Positions 33,672 to 45,367 of a stretch of 64,000 bases of DNA are shown one piece after another. Source of the stretch: Microstegium vimineum. Taxonomy: Eukaryota; Streptophyta; Magnoliopsida; Poales; Poaceae. The stretch covers positions 9,517,964-9,581,963 of the forward strand of contig CM039130.1 of assembly GCA_022036555.1 (NCBI GenBank). Reading direction: 5' to 3'. Both the position numbers and the translations under genes were made by a program. Positions within the stretch are counted from its first letter, which is position 1. Each line of letters opens with the position of its first letter. The notes under the pieces were generated by a model. The model saw nothing but the letters and a program-made list of their open reading frames with translations. It was not told the DNA's origin and searched no databases.

Positions 33672-33759
33672 CCTCGGCTTGAGCGTGCCTCATAGCATCG
33701 GAGGACCTCTAGCTCGTGGCGGGTCTGCTTCCGTTGGATCAGTGTCATTTGACGTGTAG
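33672..33759 (+). pseudogene. 3' part of the ORF split by the Tat element
   Basis: Continues the frame of 17142-17383 once the retrotransposon and one GGTAC are removed, with GLSVPHSIGGPLARGG and a TAG at 33757-33759. It has the same unknown product as the first part. The frame being kept across the insertion point is weak but real support that this was coding. Confidence 0.35.
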
Positions 33760-33765
33760 TGCAGC

Positions 33766-34050
33766 ATGCAAGTGACAAGTTCTTGAACAATATTTGATAG
33801 GCTGTCCAAGTTGCAAGTGACAAGTTTAAGAACAAGTCATTTTTTGTAAGGTGCTCGCCTTCGTAAACATATTAACCAAGCCGGGCAAGGGTAACTGCCT
33901 CCATTATTCGACCATTGACTATGACCTTTCATTGAGGCGGTTAGCCTTGCCCGCCTCCAAAAATGAAAAAACGCCTGCTTCGCAAACGTTTTATGTAGTA
34001 GTGTGTCCATCTTGCAAGTGACAAGTTCAAGAACATGTAATTTTTTGTAA
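33766..34050. repeat. Short direct repeats around a small insertion
   Basis: A phrase GCAAGTGACAAGTT occurs three times (near 33767, 33813, 34013), the last two inside a 47-bp repeat (33804-33850 and 34004-34050). Between them lie 153 bp that end GTAGTAGTG, a CACTA-type terminus, and contain GAGGCGGTTAGCC-type short inverted motifs. It may be a small CACTA-derived insertion; no matching left terminus is visible. Confidence 0.45.
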
Positions 34051-34740
34051 GTCACTAGTGAACTTCTATATATTGTTTTGGTTATCTACCTAGTTTTGAG
34101 TTATCTGAAGCTCCAAAGTTGATGACTAGGAATTTCTTATTATTTCTCAGATATATGATAATCTAATAATAGCCATATTTTTTTTCTTAAGAAACAAGAA
34201 TACTATAATTGATAGTGGGAATTGGTAGTGTTCACACTTGTGAGTTCTGCCAAATCTCTTGACCATGGAGTTCTCACTCTTCTAAAAAATTTGGCTTTAG
34301 CATATGTTCTACCTCAATGGCTGCTGTGCAAGCTGTTTGTTTGATCCTATTAAATTAGTGAACTGAACCAATTGCATGGAAGGTCTTTAAACTTAACCGA
34401 ACCAACATAGTCTATGGTTTGGTATTTTACTGGACGGACCACCGCCAATCCAGTCTGGTCTTAATAACTGGGGTCCAAGGTAGACCTTTTATGGATCTAA
34501 CCTCAGAGTTTCACCTATTCACAAACATTGTTCTTTGTGTCATGCTATTGTTCTTTACTAACAAGTTCATTTTTGGTTAAGTGCATCTAGCACGTGCATC
34601 ATGTATTGTAGTTTCTCCTTTTTATAACTATGAAAAACATGAGGGTACAAAAGACATTTGGCCCAACTTACACATTCCTATGAATTAAAGAAAAGTGGTT
34701 TGGCTAAACATTGTCTAGAAGGCTCAAACTTTGCCTAAAA
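34051..34740. other. AT-rich DNA, nothing recognised
   Basis: No frame of note, no terminal repeats and no RNA gene seen. Confidence 0.4.
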
Positions 34741-34985
34741 AACTGCTTCTCTAGAGGAGCTGAGGTAGTTTTAGGACATGGAGTCGTGCCAAACTAGCCC
34801 TAAGCTAGTGTGGCCACTTTGTTGGTCAAATAGGCTTAGGCTTTTTCAGAGAAGCCCCTTAGACCATACATGAGTCGTCTTACTTTGGTCAGCTTTAGAA
34901 GTAGCTAGACCGATTTCCACAGGATATCCCCTAATGATTTTAGAGACGATGAATGTTATAAGACCTATATATAATAAATAAGACC
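34741..34985. repeat. Dispersed repeat, second copy
   Basis: Shares GCTTCTCTAGAGGAGCT and TTTAGAAGTAGCTAGACCG blocks with 357-612 but in the opposite order. It ends TATATATAATAAATAAG just before the CACTA terminus at 34992, which has inserted at or near its edge. Confidence 0.6.
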
Positions 34986-34991
34986 AGATAT

Positions 34992-35560
34992 CACTACTAC
35001 AAATTTCAACATCACTGCCAGCCTATCACTGCCGGGTCTGGCAAAACCGGTAGTGATGAATCTTCACTGCCGGTTCCAGCCACGAACCGGCAGTGAAGGT
35101 CCCCATCACTGCCGGTTCGTAATTTGAAAAATCAGATTTGTAAATTGATTGTTTGAGCCACTAAACGAATTCAAATGAAAAAGTTGTGAACTACAAAGTT
35201 TCATAACTTTTCGAGATCTACAACTTTCATGTAGCAAGTTTTTTCATCCGAGATCGTTTACAAAAATTTGAATTTCAAATTTGATACATTCGAACGTATT
35301 TTTTGGCCACTAAACGATTTCAAATGAAAAATTGCGAACTACAAAGTTTCATAACTTTTCGAGATCTACAACTTTCATGTAGAAAGTTTTTCCATCCAAG
35401 GTCGTTTACAAAAATAAAAAAAGTCAACTCTACAGGTATATCAGTGCCGGTTTCAGCCACGAACCGACACTGAAGCTCCTCATCACTGCCGGTTCGTGGC
35501 TGGAACCGGCAGTGATATCATGGCCACTTTCACTGCCGGTTCCAGTTTGATTAGTCCTAG
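34992..35560. mobile_element. CACTA element terminus with subterminal repeats
   Basis: Begins CACTACTACAAATTTC. It is followed by CACTGCCGGTT motifs in alternating orientation at 35025-35125 and again at 35440-35545, the same motif as in the complete CACTA element at 49232-59479. Between the clusters a unit of about 150 bp occurs twice (around 35158-35290 and 35310-35415), each with TCATAACTTTTCGAGATC. No matching right terminus with a 3-bp duplication was found, so the element is truncated or its end lies beyond a later rearrangement. Confidence 0.7.
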
Positions 35561-36689
35561 GCATTATGTGTTCTTGCGATTAAATATTTATGCAATCCCT
35601 AGGAGATCAAAATGTATGCATATATAATCAAACTGCATTGATTATATAATCCAAGTTAATTCATACATACACACCATACAAATATATAATCATGAAATGC
35701 ATACATTATGTCCACGAACAAGTATTACTACTTTTTACAATAGCAATCTCCGTTAACATGCATATTATGCTGTGTGGTGTGCCCCCTATGTTACACAAGC
35801 TGCCTGCCAAGCTTAATATCTGCTTTTTACATAATAATAGGCACACTTACATAACAAAAATGAGGTAGTAGTTGTCCTTCATCAAATAATAGCTCCCTGG
35901 TACGTGCCAGTAGTACGTAGTCCTGCAACACAAAAATGAATAGGAATTAGTTACAAACTGCATTGATAAAGCACTTCAATCCAAGTGATTTTCGTGTTGA
36001 ATTAACTCGCCAGTATCTTTCAAACTTGTACGAAGTTACCAAAATCTACTTGTTGAAATATTACCTCAGCAACCATTGCTGTTGTCATCTCCTATCCCTC
36101 TTGTACTTTGAGACCTTACGTGTATGTCACGTGTCAATCAAAACATACAGTAAAGCCACCTTATTGAAGGCGGAACTATGTATGAATTTTGGGAGATGCT
36201 GCTCGCATATGTATTCAGTTCCTCCTGTTGTTGTTAGACTGAACAAATTATATACTACAAAAATTCTGTTAGTCCATGACAAATCCTATCTGTCATAATT
36301 GTTGGCATTTAATGTCATCACCAGGATTATCAGTCCATGGTAATGGCACCAGAAATACTGGTTGGTCTTCTATAACGTTTATAGAATTATCATTATAGCA
36401 TTTCACTCCAAAGTATTCGGGTATCATTCATTTATATTTTCTCAAAGGTAGGCATGATGGAAAAGTACTTTCTAGTAGGGACATGAGAGTATAAAAGAAC
36501 AAAGTTCCTAATAGGGGTAAGCCTGGAAAAATGTTGGATATATAGTGCGACACACTCAAGCCAGTCTCATGGAATAAGATAAAAAGAATAATAAAAAATA
36601 ATTGAATGACAGTATCATTCATTTAATGTCATCACCAGGATGAATTTTGGGTGTCTTGCTTTACTTTGATCATCTCGTTACTTGCTTAG
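35561..36689. other. AT-rich DNA, possibly inner CACTA sequence
   Basis: The open frame at 35963-36298 shows no domain. No transposase motif seen. It may be the inner part of the CACTA element that starts at 34992. Confidence 0.3.
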
Positions 36690-36810
36690 CTAGTATATCA
36701 CTCACATGACACTAGGGGGTTAATTGGCTTTGTTAGGTTTTAATTCTTGCTTAGAAATTTAAAAGAGCCCAATTTATCCCACCCCCTCTTGGACATCTTG
36801 ATTCTTTCAC
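36690..36810 (+). repeat. End of a Copia (SIRE/Maximus-like) LTR
   Basis: The phrase CCCACCCCCTCTTGGACATC followed by TTGATTCTTTCA is the form I associate with the end of Maximus/SIRE-type Copia LTRs, normally followed by a tRNA-Met primer site. Here the primer site is absent and copy 2 of the direct repeat begins, so this is a truncated fragment. Confidence 0.4.
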
Positions 36811-39389
36811 TTAGCTTGTCTACTCATTTCATTATGGAATTCCCATGTGTGTATCACTATCCATAACTCTTATCATTTATCACTTGCCCTCTCTATAGTC
36901 TAGTCTGTATACTAGTTAATACATGATGGTTTATTATCACCTTTTTAACCATTAATTCCCTATGGATAAATATGATACTTCGGGTAAATACCATTGTCCA
37001 CCTTTTTTTAATACTTCTTGGTAAAATACCATTGTATGCCTTTTCTAATACTCGTAAAATCTCTACAATGTTAGTCCTTGCAGATTTATTTTTGTGCGTT
37101 AAGAAATACCAATAGTGTGTCCATAAATTGCTTTAATAAATAAAATGACCGCATCTATTAATCGTGAGGCATTGATTGAGCTGGTTGATTTTGTAAAGGC
37201 CTCGGTTAATGTTTAGGCAGTGCCTCACAAATTTATTTTTCTAGTAGTGTTAACAATGTGGTGTTACATTAAACATTTGCTAATGATAGATTAATGAGGC
37301 TTAATGTTTTCATCACATAAATTAGTCTCCTCATATGCAATAAGTTTTATAATTATCTAATATGGCCACGCCATCAGACTCTGACCACATCATCAAACAC
37401 GCCGACCACACCATCAAGCACTCCTACCACACCAACAAACATGCCGACCACACCAGCGAGCACTCTGACCACATCAAGCAAGATGTTACAATCTCCAAGT
37501 AAAGTAGCACCTACATTGACACTAGCCCAAGTCTTTGATGGACCGATTACACGTAGGTTAGCAAAGAAGCTACAACAAGAGGTACACGCGCAACTTTGTG
37601 AAATTCATTTTAATATTAATGAGAATTATATAATTCCTAAGTCGTTCTTGTTTCCATTACTCGTGATCACCATGGAGGATGACAACAGAAAAGGACCGCA
37701 CTCAAACCAGACCGATCCAAAAACAATCATAACTTTTGATTCACAAAAGCTATAAAGGTGAATGAGCACTTGTTGGAAAACTTATGAAGTCTAGTTTCCA
37801 ATGCAACAAGTGCCAACCTGTTTGGATGATCCATTTGGCCTACCGACCAGTTTTAGTGTAGACTCATCAGAGCTTGACAGTCGGTCCGATGATCAATTTT
37901 CCATGCAAAACTACCATTCTACAATATGTTGTGGTTCATGCTGCATATGGTGTGAAATCTTATCAAGGTAACTTCCCAATGCAACAAACCGCACATCATT
38001 TGGAGTTCCCAAAACAGTTATTGCCAAAACACTGAAGACTGCGCAGAAGTCCAACAGCCACGTGGGAACTCTCCAGGTAGGCATCTCGAGGAGGCCTATT
38101 CACATAGTTCGTATATGTTGTTTTATTTCGAGTTTCCACCTATCTAGCAGGGTTGTTGCTAGTACAAATAATCCCTAGACTCATTGTAATCTCATACTTT
38201 TTATAATTGAAACACAGAACTCCTTTGTTTAGTCGCGTGCTAACAAATACTGAGAGTGATCTCTACCCCTTTGCTCTTGTGATTTTCCTTTGCGGAATTT
38301 ACATAAGCGGTGGCTTCACCCACTCCCAAATTGTGCTCTTACGGATCCCTTCAAGGTTCTGCTTGATTGATTGTAGGTTGTGTTGGTTGGTTCTTTGAGA
38401 GTGTGGTTGGGCGAATCCTCCATTCAGGTTGTAGCAAGTTATCTCGGCTTCTCCAAAGCTAGTTACCTAGAGTTCATCCTACGTCGTGAAGATTGGGACA
38501 ACAAGTCGCATCATTATCTCTTCATACTAGACGCTTGATGTGTAGTCTAGAGTCCATAACCTGTCTCTGTGTACCCATCAAGGCTACTCCATTTATCGTT
38601 CTCGCTTTCCAAAAATTAATTTTTATAATATTATATGAAAAAAGTCGTATTTACGGTATACAATTAATATCATTAGATAGGTCGTTAAATCTATGTTCAT
38701 AATAATTAATTTAAAGATATAAATATTGTACGTATTTTCTAGTCAAACTTAGGGCAAGAAAACCAAAAAATTATTTATGGAGAACGGGAGTAGTTACAAA
38801 TTATACTAAAAACTAATTTAAATTAAATAGTGTAAATTAAAAACTTGTTAAATATTTAGCAAAAAAAATAATTCAGTCGTGCTATTTTAATGGATATACA
38901 TTTTGTTCTGTTTTGGTCGATATATTACGATAATGGTGTTTGTATATAAGTAAGTTATGCATACCTGTTGTAACTTCAATTGAGGCCTCAATTCATGCCT
39001 TGCAAGTTGCAACTTCGTTTGACCTGCACACATGCATGGATCTGATGAATCAGGCAACATCATGTGATCATATCCTCTTTAGTTTGCATAGGAAGCAAAA
39101 TACATACATCAATCTCAACCAAAGACTACCTGGCGCGCATGCAGGTCGTGCGACGCACGACCGCCTAGCTCTGCCCGGTGGCAATCACCTCGCCGCCCCG
39201 GGTGAAAACCCACCCGGCAATCCAACGAAGGAGCAAGTAAAGGGAAAGACCGACAGTCAACCTTGCCTGCATTCCTAGTAGCTGGGTCCGACAACCCAAG
39301 GCGTGAGAAAGAGAAGAAAGAAGCAAGCGACAAAAAGGAAAGGATTAGAATTGCCATTCATATTTCATCCCCCACGTCCCGCGATTTCT
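36811..39389 (+). repeat. 2.6-kb direct repeat, copy 2
   Basis: Matches 11391-13972 in order and orientation. Differences include scattered substitutions, small indels and about 38 bp present here near 39190-39227 but absent from copy 1. A CACTA-like terminus lies near 37244-37252. The copy stops at about 39389, where GC-rich sequence of the second Tat element region begins. Confidence 0.85.
37441..37755 (+). pseudogene. C-terminal tail of a Ty3 polyprotein, copy 2
   Basis: Counterpart of 11990-12289, with FDGPITRRLAKKLQQEV and a Thr/Ser-rich lead-in. Closer to what I recall of Del/Tekay tails than copy 1. No catalytic domain remains. Confidence 0.5.
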
Positions 39390-41073
39390 CTTATTCCAGC
39401 CGCCGGCGGGTCGAGAGGTTGTCACCACCCCCTGCACGCATCGCCCTAGGGGCGGAAGGTGTGGAGTCCATCCCTTCGCCGGATGGATCCTGCTCTCCGC
39501 TTTTGGGGAGCGGTGGCGTGCTATCCCTTCCCGGAGGGCAGCCGGGGATGTGCCCACTGGGAAAACCATGGCAGTTCGCCTGCATGGCCCCAAAATTTGG
39601 CTCATCCTTGGTTGTTGGTTGATGGCGATGTCGCCATCGGCGAGATTGGGGGACTCGGGGCTGCCAGTGCATGGCGGACTTCGGGTCCTCCGCCGGCGGT
39701 GCCCTTGATCATGGAGCAGCTGAAAAGCGCCCAACCAACTCCGGGGGTTTCCTGAAGACGAGGCGACCGCTGTTCTCCCGCAACTGCAGCATGTCGGGTC
39801 AGGGTGACCGGTGGGTTGTGACGCCGCCATCCGACATGGTCCTGGTGACCAGGCAGGTGCTCCCTGGGCCCCGCGGCTAGGTTGCCTGACCTGGATAATA
39901 CGGGTGTCGGGTGGCGGTGCCCTTATCATGGGCGTTTGTGTAGTATTTCTAGCTTTTGGCCCTTTGGCCAGGGATTTCCCTTCAGTCCACCTTGTAAACG
40001 TTTTTGTGTTTTTGGTGTCTGACGATTAGGCTTAGCCCCCGTGGCTCTTAGGAAGCATGTAAGCGTGTAACCCCTGCAAGGATTAGTATATGAAAATGAA
40101 ATGAATGTTATGTGTTTACCTGTGCGGACCTCTGACGGATGAGGCTTGGCGTGTTTCTCCCTCCAGTTACCCGGTTGCTTGAACCGGGGCGGGGGTGCGG
40201 TGATAGCCCCCGAGTCCTTACTCAACGCAAGGAAACGTCTCGGGTCTGTACCGTCTTTCTGTGCGTTCCCCGCGCATCTCTCCGTGAGAAGGGGGGATAT
40301 GAGCCGATCCTTGCTATCCTCTAGGCGGACGAACCATGGATGCTCGTCGAGTTACTAACGGGCCAATCTGAGTGGGGTGTTGGTTCCCGTTCGATAGGGT
40401 CCGACTAGTGGCCCATGTCGTGGCTCACCCCAAATTGGTTTCATCTAGTACCCGGGTCCATTCGACGGGTCCAAGGGGCTTGGTGCCTTCCTCCAGGGGA
40501 ATACCATGAACCAATCATCCATAAAAAACAGACTCAAATACGAAATCAGGGAATGACCTTAGCATCCGTTTGCCAGGCTGATGACCGCTAGTGTGTCCAT
40601 TCCCTATTCGCCCCTCGCTCTGTTGTCCTGAGTCGGCCGTTTTGAACCCCGCTGGGTCGGCCTCCGTATCTCTGGACCGTAATGGGCCGTCGGGGCGTCT
40701 ATAGCCCTTATCCCTTTGACTTACCTGGGCCCATGGGCCGTTGCCGCTGGTTGCGCCACGTGGGCGTTCCTCCAACCTCTGCGCGCGTTGGACGAGCTCG
40801 GGCGAGTCGGAAATTCTCCTAGGTGCGGCAGCCATCGCGCTCGTGGTGCGGTGGGCTCGGGATGGATCCTGTAATGATGATAGATACGGGGTGTGTATAT
40901 CAAAGAGAGGAAAAGGCGGGTGGTGTCAGTTACCTTCCATCGTGCGCGCGGCTCCCGATATTCCCGTGAACAGTGGAAAATGGCGCAACCGAGAGGCCGC
41001 ATTAAATGCGACTCGGGTCATGGGGGTCGTGGCGCGGAGAACCGAGAAGGCTCTGCTCCGCCTTCCAGGTCCC
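39390..41073. other. GC-rich region upstream of the second antisense gene
   Basis: Sequence composition changes sharply at 39390. A minus-strand GGACTCGGGGGCTAT near 40205-40222 resembles the polypurine tract of the Tat element at 32190. That would place the 3' LTR of a minus-strand Tat element at about 39390-40205, but I cannot find TG...CA ends. Open frames on both strands are compositional. Confidence 0.35.
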
Positions 41074-41081
41074 TATAAATA
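41074..41081 (+). promoter_or_regulatory. TATA box of the second antisense gene
   Basis: TATAAATA within TCCCTATAAATATCTG, 140 bp before the ATG at 41221. Matches the arrangement at 30537-30544 in the first Tat element. Confidence 0.6.
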
Positions 41082-41220
41082 TCTGCCCGCCACGTCATCG
41101 TCCGCGAACCTACACTGTTTGCCTTCTTCGCCTCCCAATCTCGCTCGCATCGCCTCCCTTCGAATCAGCCTTAGCCACGCTTTCCGCCGCACCGCGAGCT
41201 GTTCCCCAGGCGCGTCCCCC

Positions 41221-44200
41221 ATGGCTGGGCAGCACCCGGACAGGAGCTTGGCCTGTTGCATGCTCGGATATGAGCAGGCGCTCGAGATGGTGGACGCGGG
41301 GCTGCTGCGCCCGAGCTCTCCGTCGACGGACACCTAGAGTGGATAATCCCACTGGCGTCGACGTACTGGACCCGCCGGAGGGGTATGTGGTCTCCTTCCT
41401 TCCATTCCATGAGCACGGGTTTGGTACGCTGCCGTCTCGCTTCTTTCACGGAATCCTCCACCACTATGGGATTTAGCTCCACAATCTCAATCCCAACTCT
41501 GTCCTCCACCTTGCGGCCTTCGCGGTCATGTTGGAGGGGATGCTGGCGACGGAGCTGGACTTCATCTTGTGGAAGTTTTTCTTCAGGGCGTCGGTGTTCC
41601 TCCTCAATAGCCACGGTGCAAGGTACGTGGTGCTGTGCGGAGGGTGCGCGCTCAGCCTCTGTTCTGCCAACTTGGGTCTCTACATGCCATGCGGGCGATC
41701 TCCTCCAACCGGGGATGGCATTCGCAGTGGTTCTACATCCGGAACCACCCCGAGGCGCCGCTCCCGGTCTACACGGGCCGACGCTTTGCTGAGGAGCTCC
41801 CCAGCTGGCATTACGGCCCGACCCCTCATGAACTCACGGGGATACAACCCTATCTCCGGAGCATGACGCGACTCCGAGACCAAGAGCTAAACTTCTTGGG
41901 GGTCGTCGCACAGTTCCTGCAGCGCTGGGTGCTCCCGCTCATGGATAGGGAGCGCTGGTTGCAAGAGATGGTGCCCGGGGCATCGCGCGAGCTATCCGCC
42001 ATGGCGGAGGTGGACCTGAGCCTCGAGGACGCGATCACCGTCACCCGGAGGCTGCTGGAGAATGCCCTGGATAAAGACGACGTCTATCGTTGCCCGCCGA
42101 TGTGCCCGGACCTTAACTCCGTCTAGCTGGTGGGTCCGGGCCACGCTGAATCGTCCTTTTTTTTGCTTCTCTTGTTCGGTGGTGTTGACTTGTGCGTCCC
42201 CTATTCTTCTTCTGTACGGGGCCCGTTCGATGGCTCGCCATGTGGCCGCCCCCCTTCCCGTTCCCCCGACGCAGCGGATGGCGAACAGGGAGCGGAACGC
42301 GTGGCAGCAGGCGGAGGCCACCGAGAGGAAGAAGAAGAGGGCTGACAGGGCCTTGAAGCGCACACAGCTAGACCAGCGACGGGCTAGGCAGCGCCGCACT
42401 GGAGAACCAGAGGAAGAATCTCCCACTGAGTCCGACGAGGACTGGGAGAACCTTAGTAGAGACGATGACGACGACGGTGAGGATAGGCATCCTCTGTCCG
42501 AGGTTGTGCCCACGCTGCTGGCGGCGGGGACCCTACGCTACCCTGCCGGGGTCGCGCCGGTGGTGGAGGTGCCTGTGGTCAGGACGCTTGGCGCGCACCT
42601 GGCCCCGGGGGCTCCGGGGGTGGAGTTGCAGGTGATTCCCCGGCCTCCCCTCTTCTCGCCCGGTCCGGGGAGGGCGAGGACGGTGGCTGGAGCAGTGGTT
42701 CGGGGACCGCGGGCAACGGCGTGGTGGAGCCGACGCGGAAACGCCACCGCATCTTCTCCCTGCGGTAAGCTCGCATTGATTGATGTCTTTTTTCACTTTG
42801 TCAACGAAAAGCGATTTCTTGTGACTTGAATGTGCATGATGGACGTCGTAGGATCGCCGGAGGCCCCGCACATGCGGGGTGGAAAAGGCTGCGTTAAGGG
42901 ACGCCGTCCACTAGCGAGGGGCGGAACGGCGCCGCCCCGTCCCTTGGCTCGAGGGGCGTCGCCGGGGCCGGGAGCGAGCCGACCCCGAGTGACGCCGCCG
43001 TCGCTGGCGCAGCGCCGCTGACCCCTGCCGACGCCGGCCCTGCGGCCGTCGCGCCGTCGTCTCCCCGGAGGTGGTGGTCATCGACGACTCTGGGGAGGAG
43101 GGCAGCCTGGGTGACCCCATGGCCATGGACACCGAGGAGGTCCAGCCGGCCGCGTTGCCAGGCGACGTAGCGGCGGTGACCGCGGCGGGCGACGGCGATG
43201 AGGGTGGCCCTGACGGCGCGGACGGGGGTGGCAGGCGTCGTGGGCGTGACGCCTGAGGACGAGGCGGCGGTGACCGGAGTGAGTGAGGAGGGGCCCTTGG
43301 GCAGTCCCCTTCCTCCCAACATGCTGGCCCGGGACACGGTGGGCCCTCGGTCGTTCACCGAGGAGGAGGTGGCGGCTGCCCGCGCGTTGAAGGACGTCCT
43401 TTCCCAGTCCAGCGCGACCTCGCCGAGCGAGGTGGCTGGCGCTGGGGGAACGTCGCCCCTGGGGCCCTGCGTCGGCTTGGACCTGACCGCCGTTCCTTCG
43501 GGGACAGCGATCTGATTGCCTGGGTTGACCGGACGAACCAGGGGGCGCCGGTGTTTGTGCTGGACGACCAGCGTGAGCTCTGGCACTGGAACTGTGTGGC
43601 TGCCTCCCGTCGGGAGCATGATCATCTTGTCACGCACGCAGTGGAGCTGATCCAGAGGGCGGTCGCGGCGCTCGGCGATGACTTCTCACATCACGGTAAT
43701 GTAAGAGGCCGTCTGATCGCAAGTGTTGCTTGTTCTTTTTGTTCGATTTCTTGACATCTCCTTTTATGCAGATCCTCATGGCGACGAGCGCTGGGAAGTC
43801 CAAGTTCCTCCGTCGTGAGGTTGGCCGGTGGGATCCCAGGTCATGGGCATCCGCCGGGGACGCTGACATGGCGTAGGAGCTCGTAGCGACTCGCCGTCGT
43901 ATGGTGGAGTTGGAGGAGCAGCTGGCCGCCTTGAAATCGAGGGTGGCGGACGCCCAAGTGCTGGCACACCAGAGCGCCGCCGACGTCGAGCGGATCGAGC
44001 AAGAGCGGGGCGAGGCTCGTGCCGATGCCAAGGCCGTCCGCAAGATGCTGGAGGATGAGCGCGCGACGCGTCAGGCTGAAGTTGAGCGCCTGACGGCCGA
44101 GCGCAATGCTGAGGTGGAAGCACGACGCCGGGCCATCTCGGCGCTGGACTCCATGGAGGAGGAGCGCAACAACATGAGGTTCCAGCGTGACAACAACCAC

Positions 44201-44811
44201 CGGGAGAGTGACGATGCTGTGGCCTGCCTCGAGGATCTTGTGGACCAGGCGCGTGAGCGTGGCGCCGATGCTGATCGGCGGATCCTGGAATTCTCCACCC
44301 AGGTGGGCAAGTTGACAACGGTCACCTCGCAGTTCCGCACGATGATCCACGGCTTGGAGAGGGAGAATGAAGGTACGTCGCCTTCCTCTGCCCGTTTGTC
44401 TTGGTATTATTTGTCTTTTCGCTCGGACGTTGAGATCCCCTTCTTGTCGCCCCAGAGCTGTGTGCTGGTGCGCAGGAGTCGCAGGCGTTGCACGAGGCTC
44501 TGCACGGAGTGTGCGACCTGTTCGGCGTCCTAGCCGCAGGGGACGGACCCGACTCGGCCCGGAACCGCGTTGGCCTGCTCTGGGAGCGGGGCCAAGCTTG
44601 GATCTAGGAGGCGCTGCGTGTCGAGATCCATCGCACGATGGCCAACGCCGCCTGCCTCTATGACGTGGTGACTCCTACGCTTGTCATCGACGGCTACCCC
44701 TAGGACGCCCCAGAGGACCTGCTCGACCAGATCGAAGCTGCCGCGGAGGAGCCAGCGGCGATCCTGGCCGCCAAGCTCGATGATGAGATCTTCCCGCCGC
44801 CAGAGGAGTGA
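41221..44811 (+). pseudogene. Second copy of the spliced Transposase_28-type gene
   Basis: Start MAGQHPDRSLACCMLG at 41221. Exon 1 has EGYVVSFLPFHEHGFG and RFFHGILHHYGI, matching the first copy, then a TAG near 41475 and frameshifts near 41335 and 41650. It resumes at SSNRGWHSQWFYIRNHPEAP. The basic/acidic exon reads RARQRRTGEPEEESPTESDE, clearly like the first copy. Introns with GT...AG ends: 42765-42851, about 43696-43771 and 44373-44455; one more probably lies at about 42126-42228. The long coiled coil (MVELEEQLAALKSRV onward) spans 43901-44370, with a further stop before it near 43875. Stop TGA 44809-44811. It lies on the plus strand while the adjacent protease remnant is on the minus strand, so it is again antisense to its element. 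Confidence 0.75.
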
Positions 44812-45367
44812 CCCTGCGTGGTCAGTGATCAGGGCCAAGGGACCTTGTAAGAAAACAATTCTTCTTTTGGTATGATGCGTCTTGGAGGGCTTTGGACAAG
44901 TTTGGTTGCTCCTTAGTGAGCTCGTTTTACGTTTCTGCATTTTTCCGTTTCGATCTACTTGCTTTACTTTTTCCAGTAAGAGGTTTGATCTGCTCGGGTG
45001 GGCAGTCGGGTGGAAGTACTTGGCTCCGGGGAGCCGGAGCACCTTGTGGCCCGGTGAGATTTTCTTTCTTGACTAGTAAAGGCGAAGTTTTCGTTCAGTG
45101 GGAAAAAGTGCGGGTTTTTGCGCAAAAAACTTTTTGGAGAGAAAAACAGGGGTTCCCCCTTTTCCAGCCCCCGAGCGAGGTGTGTTTTGGCACGCGCTGG
45201 GAGTGCACCTTGCTAAGTGATTGGTCCGAGAGTTCCCACATTTTTATTCCTCAAACTTTTTGCTTAAGGAGGGTTACATGCGTATGTACAATGTTCTAAG
45301 TACACTTAAACAAAAGTAGAAAAGACGACATAGCTGTTGCTGCTACGAGCGTCCGAGCTCTCGCGCT
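44812..45367. other. Spacer between antisense gene end and protease remnant
   Basis: No coding sequence recognised. In the complete Tat element the same side of the antisense gene faces the end of integrase after 565 bp; here it faces the end of protease after 556 bp. Confidence 0.45.

Noticed and set aside
14242..34002. One CACTA element spanning the Tat element, from CACTAC at 14242 to GTAGTAGTG near 34002
   Set aside because: The termini do not match beyond CACTAC and the flanking 3-bp sequences differ.
34992..37252. CACTA element from 34992 to the GTAGTAGTG-like end near 37252
   Set aside because: The right end lies inside the duplicated 2.6-kb block and also occurs in copy 1, so it belongs to that block. 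Flanking triplets do not match.
39390..40205. 3' LTR of the second Tat element
   Set aside because: Position next to a polypurine-like tract fits, but no TG...CA ends, no TATA and no second copy in the window.
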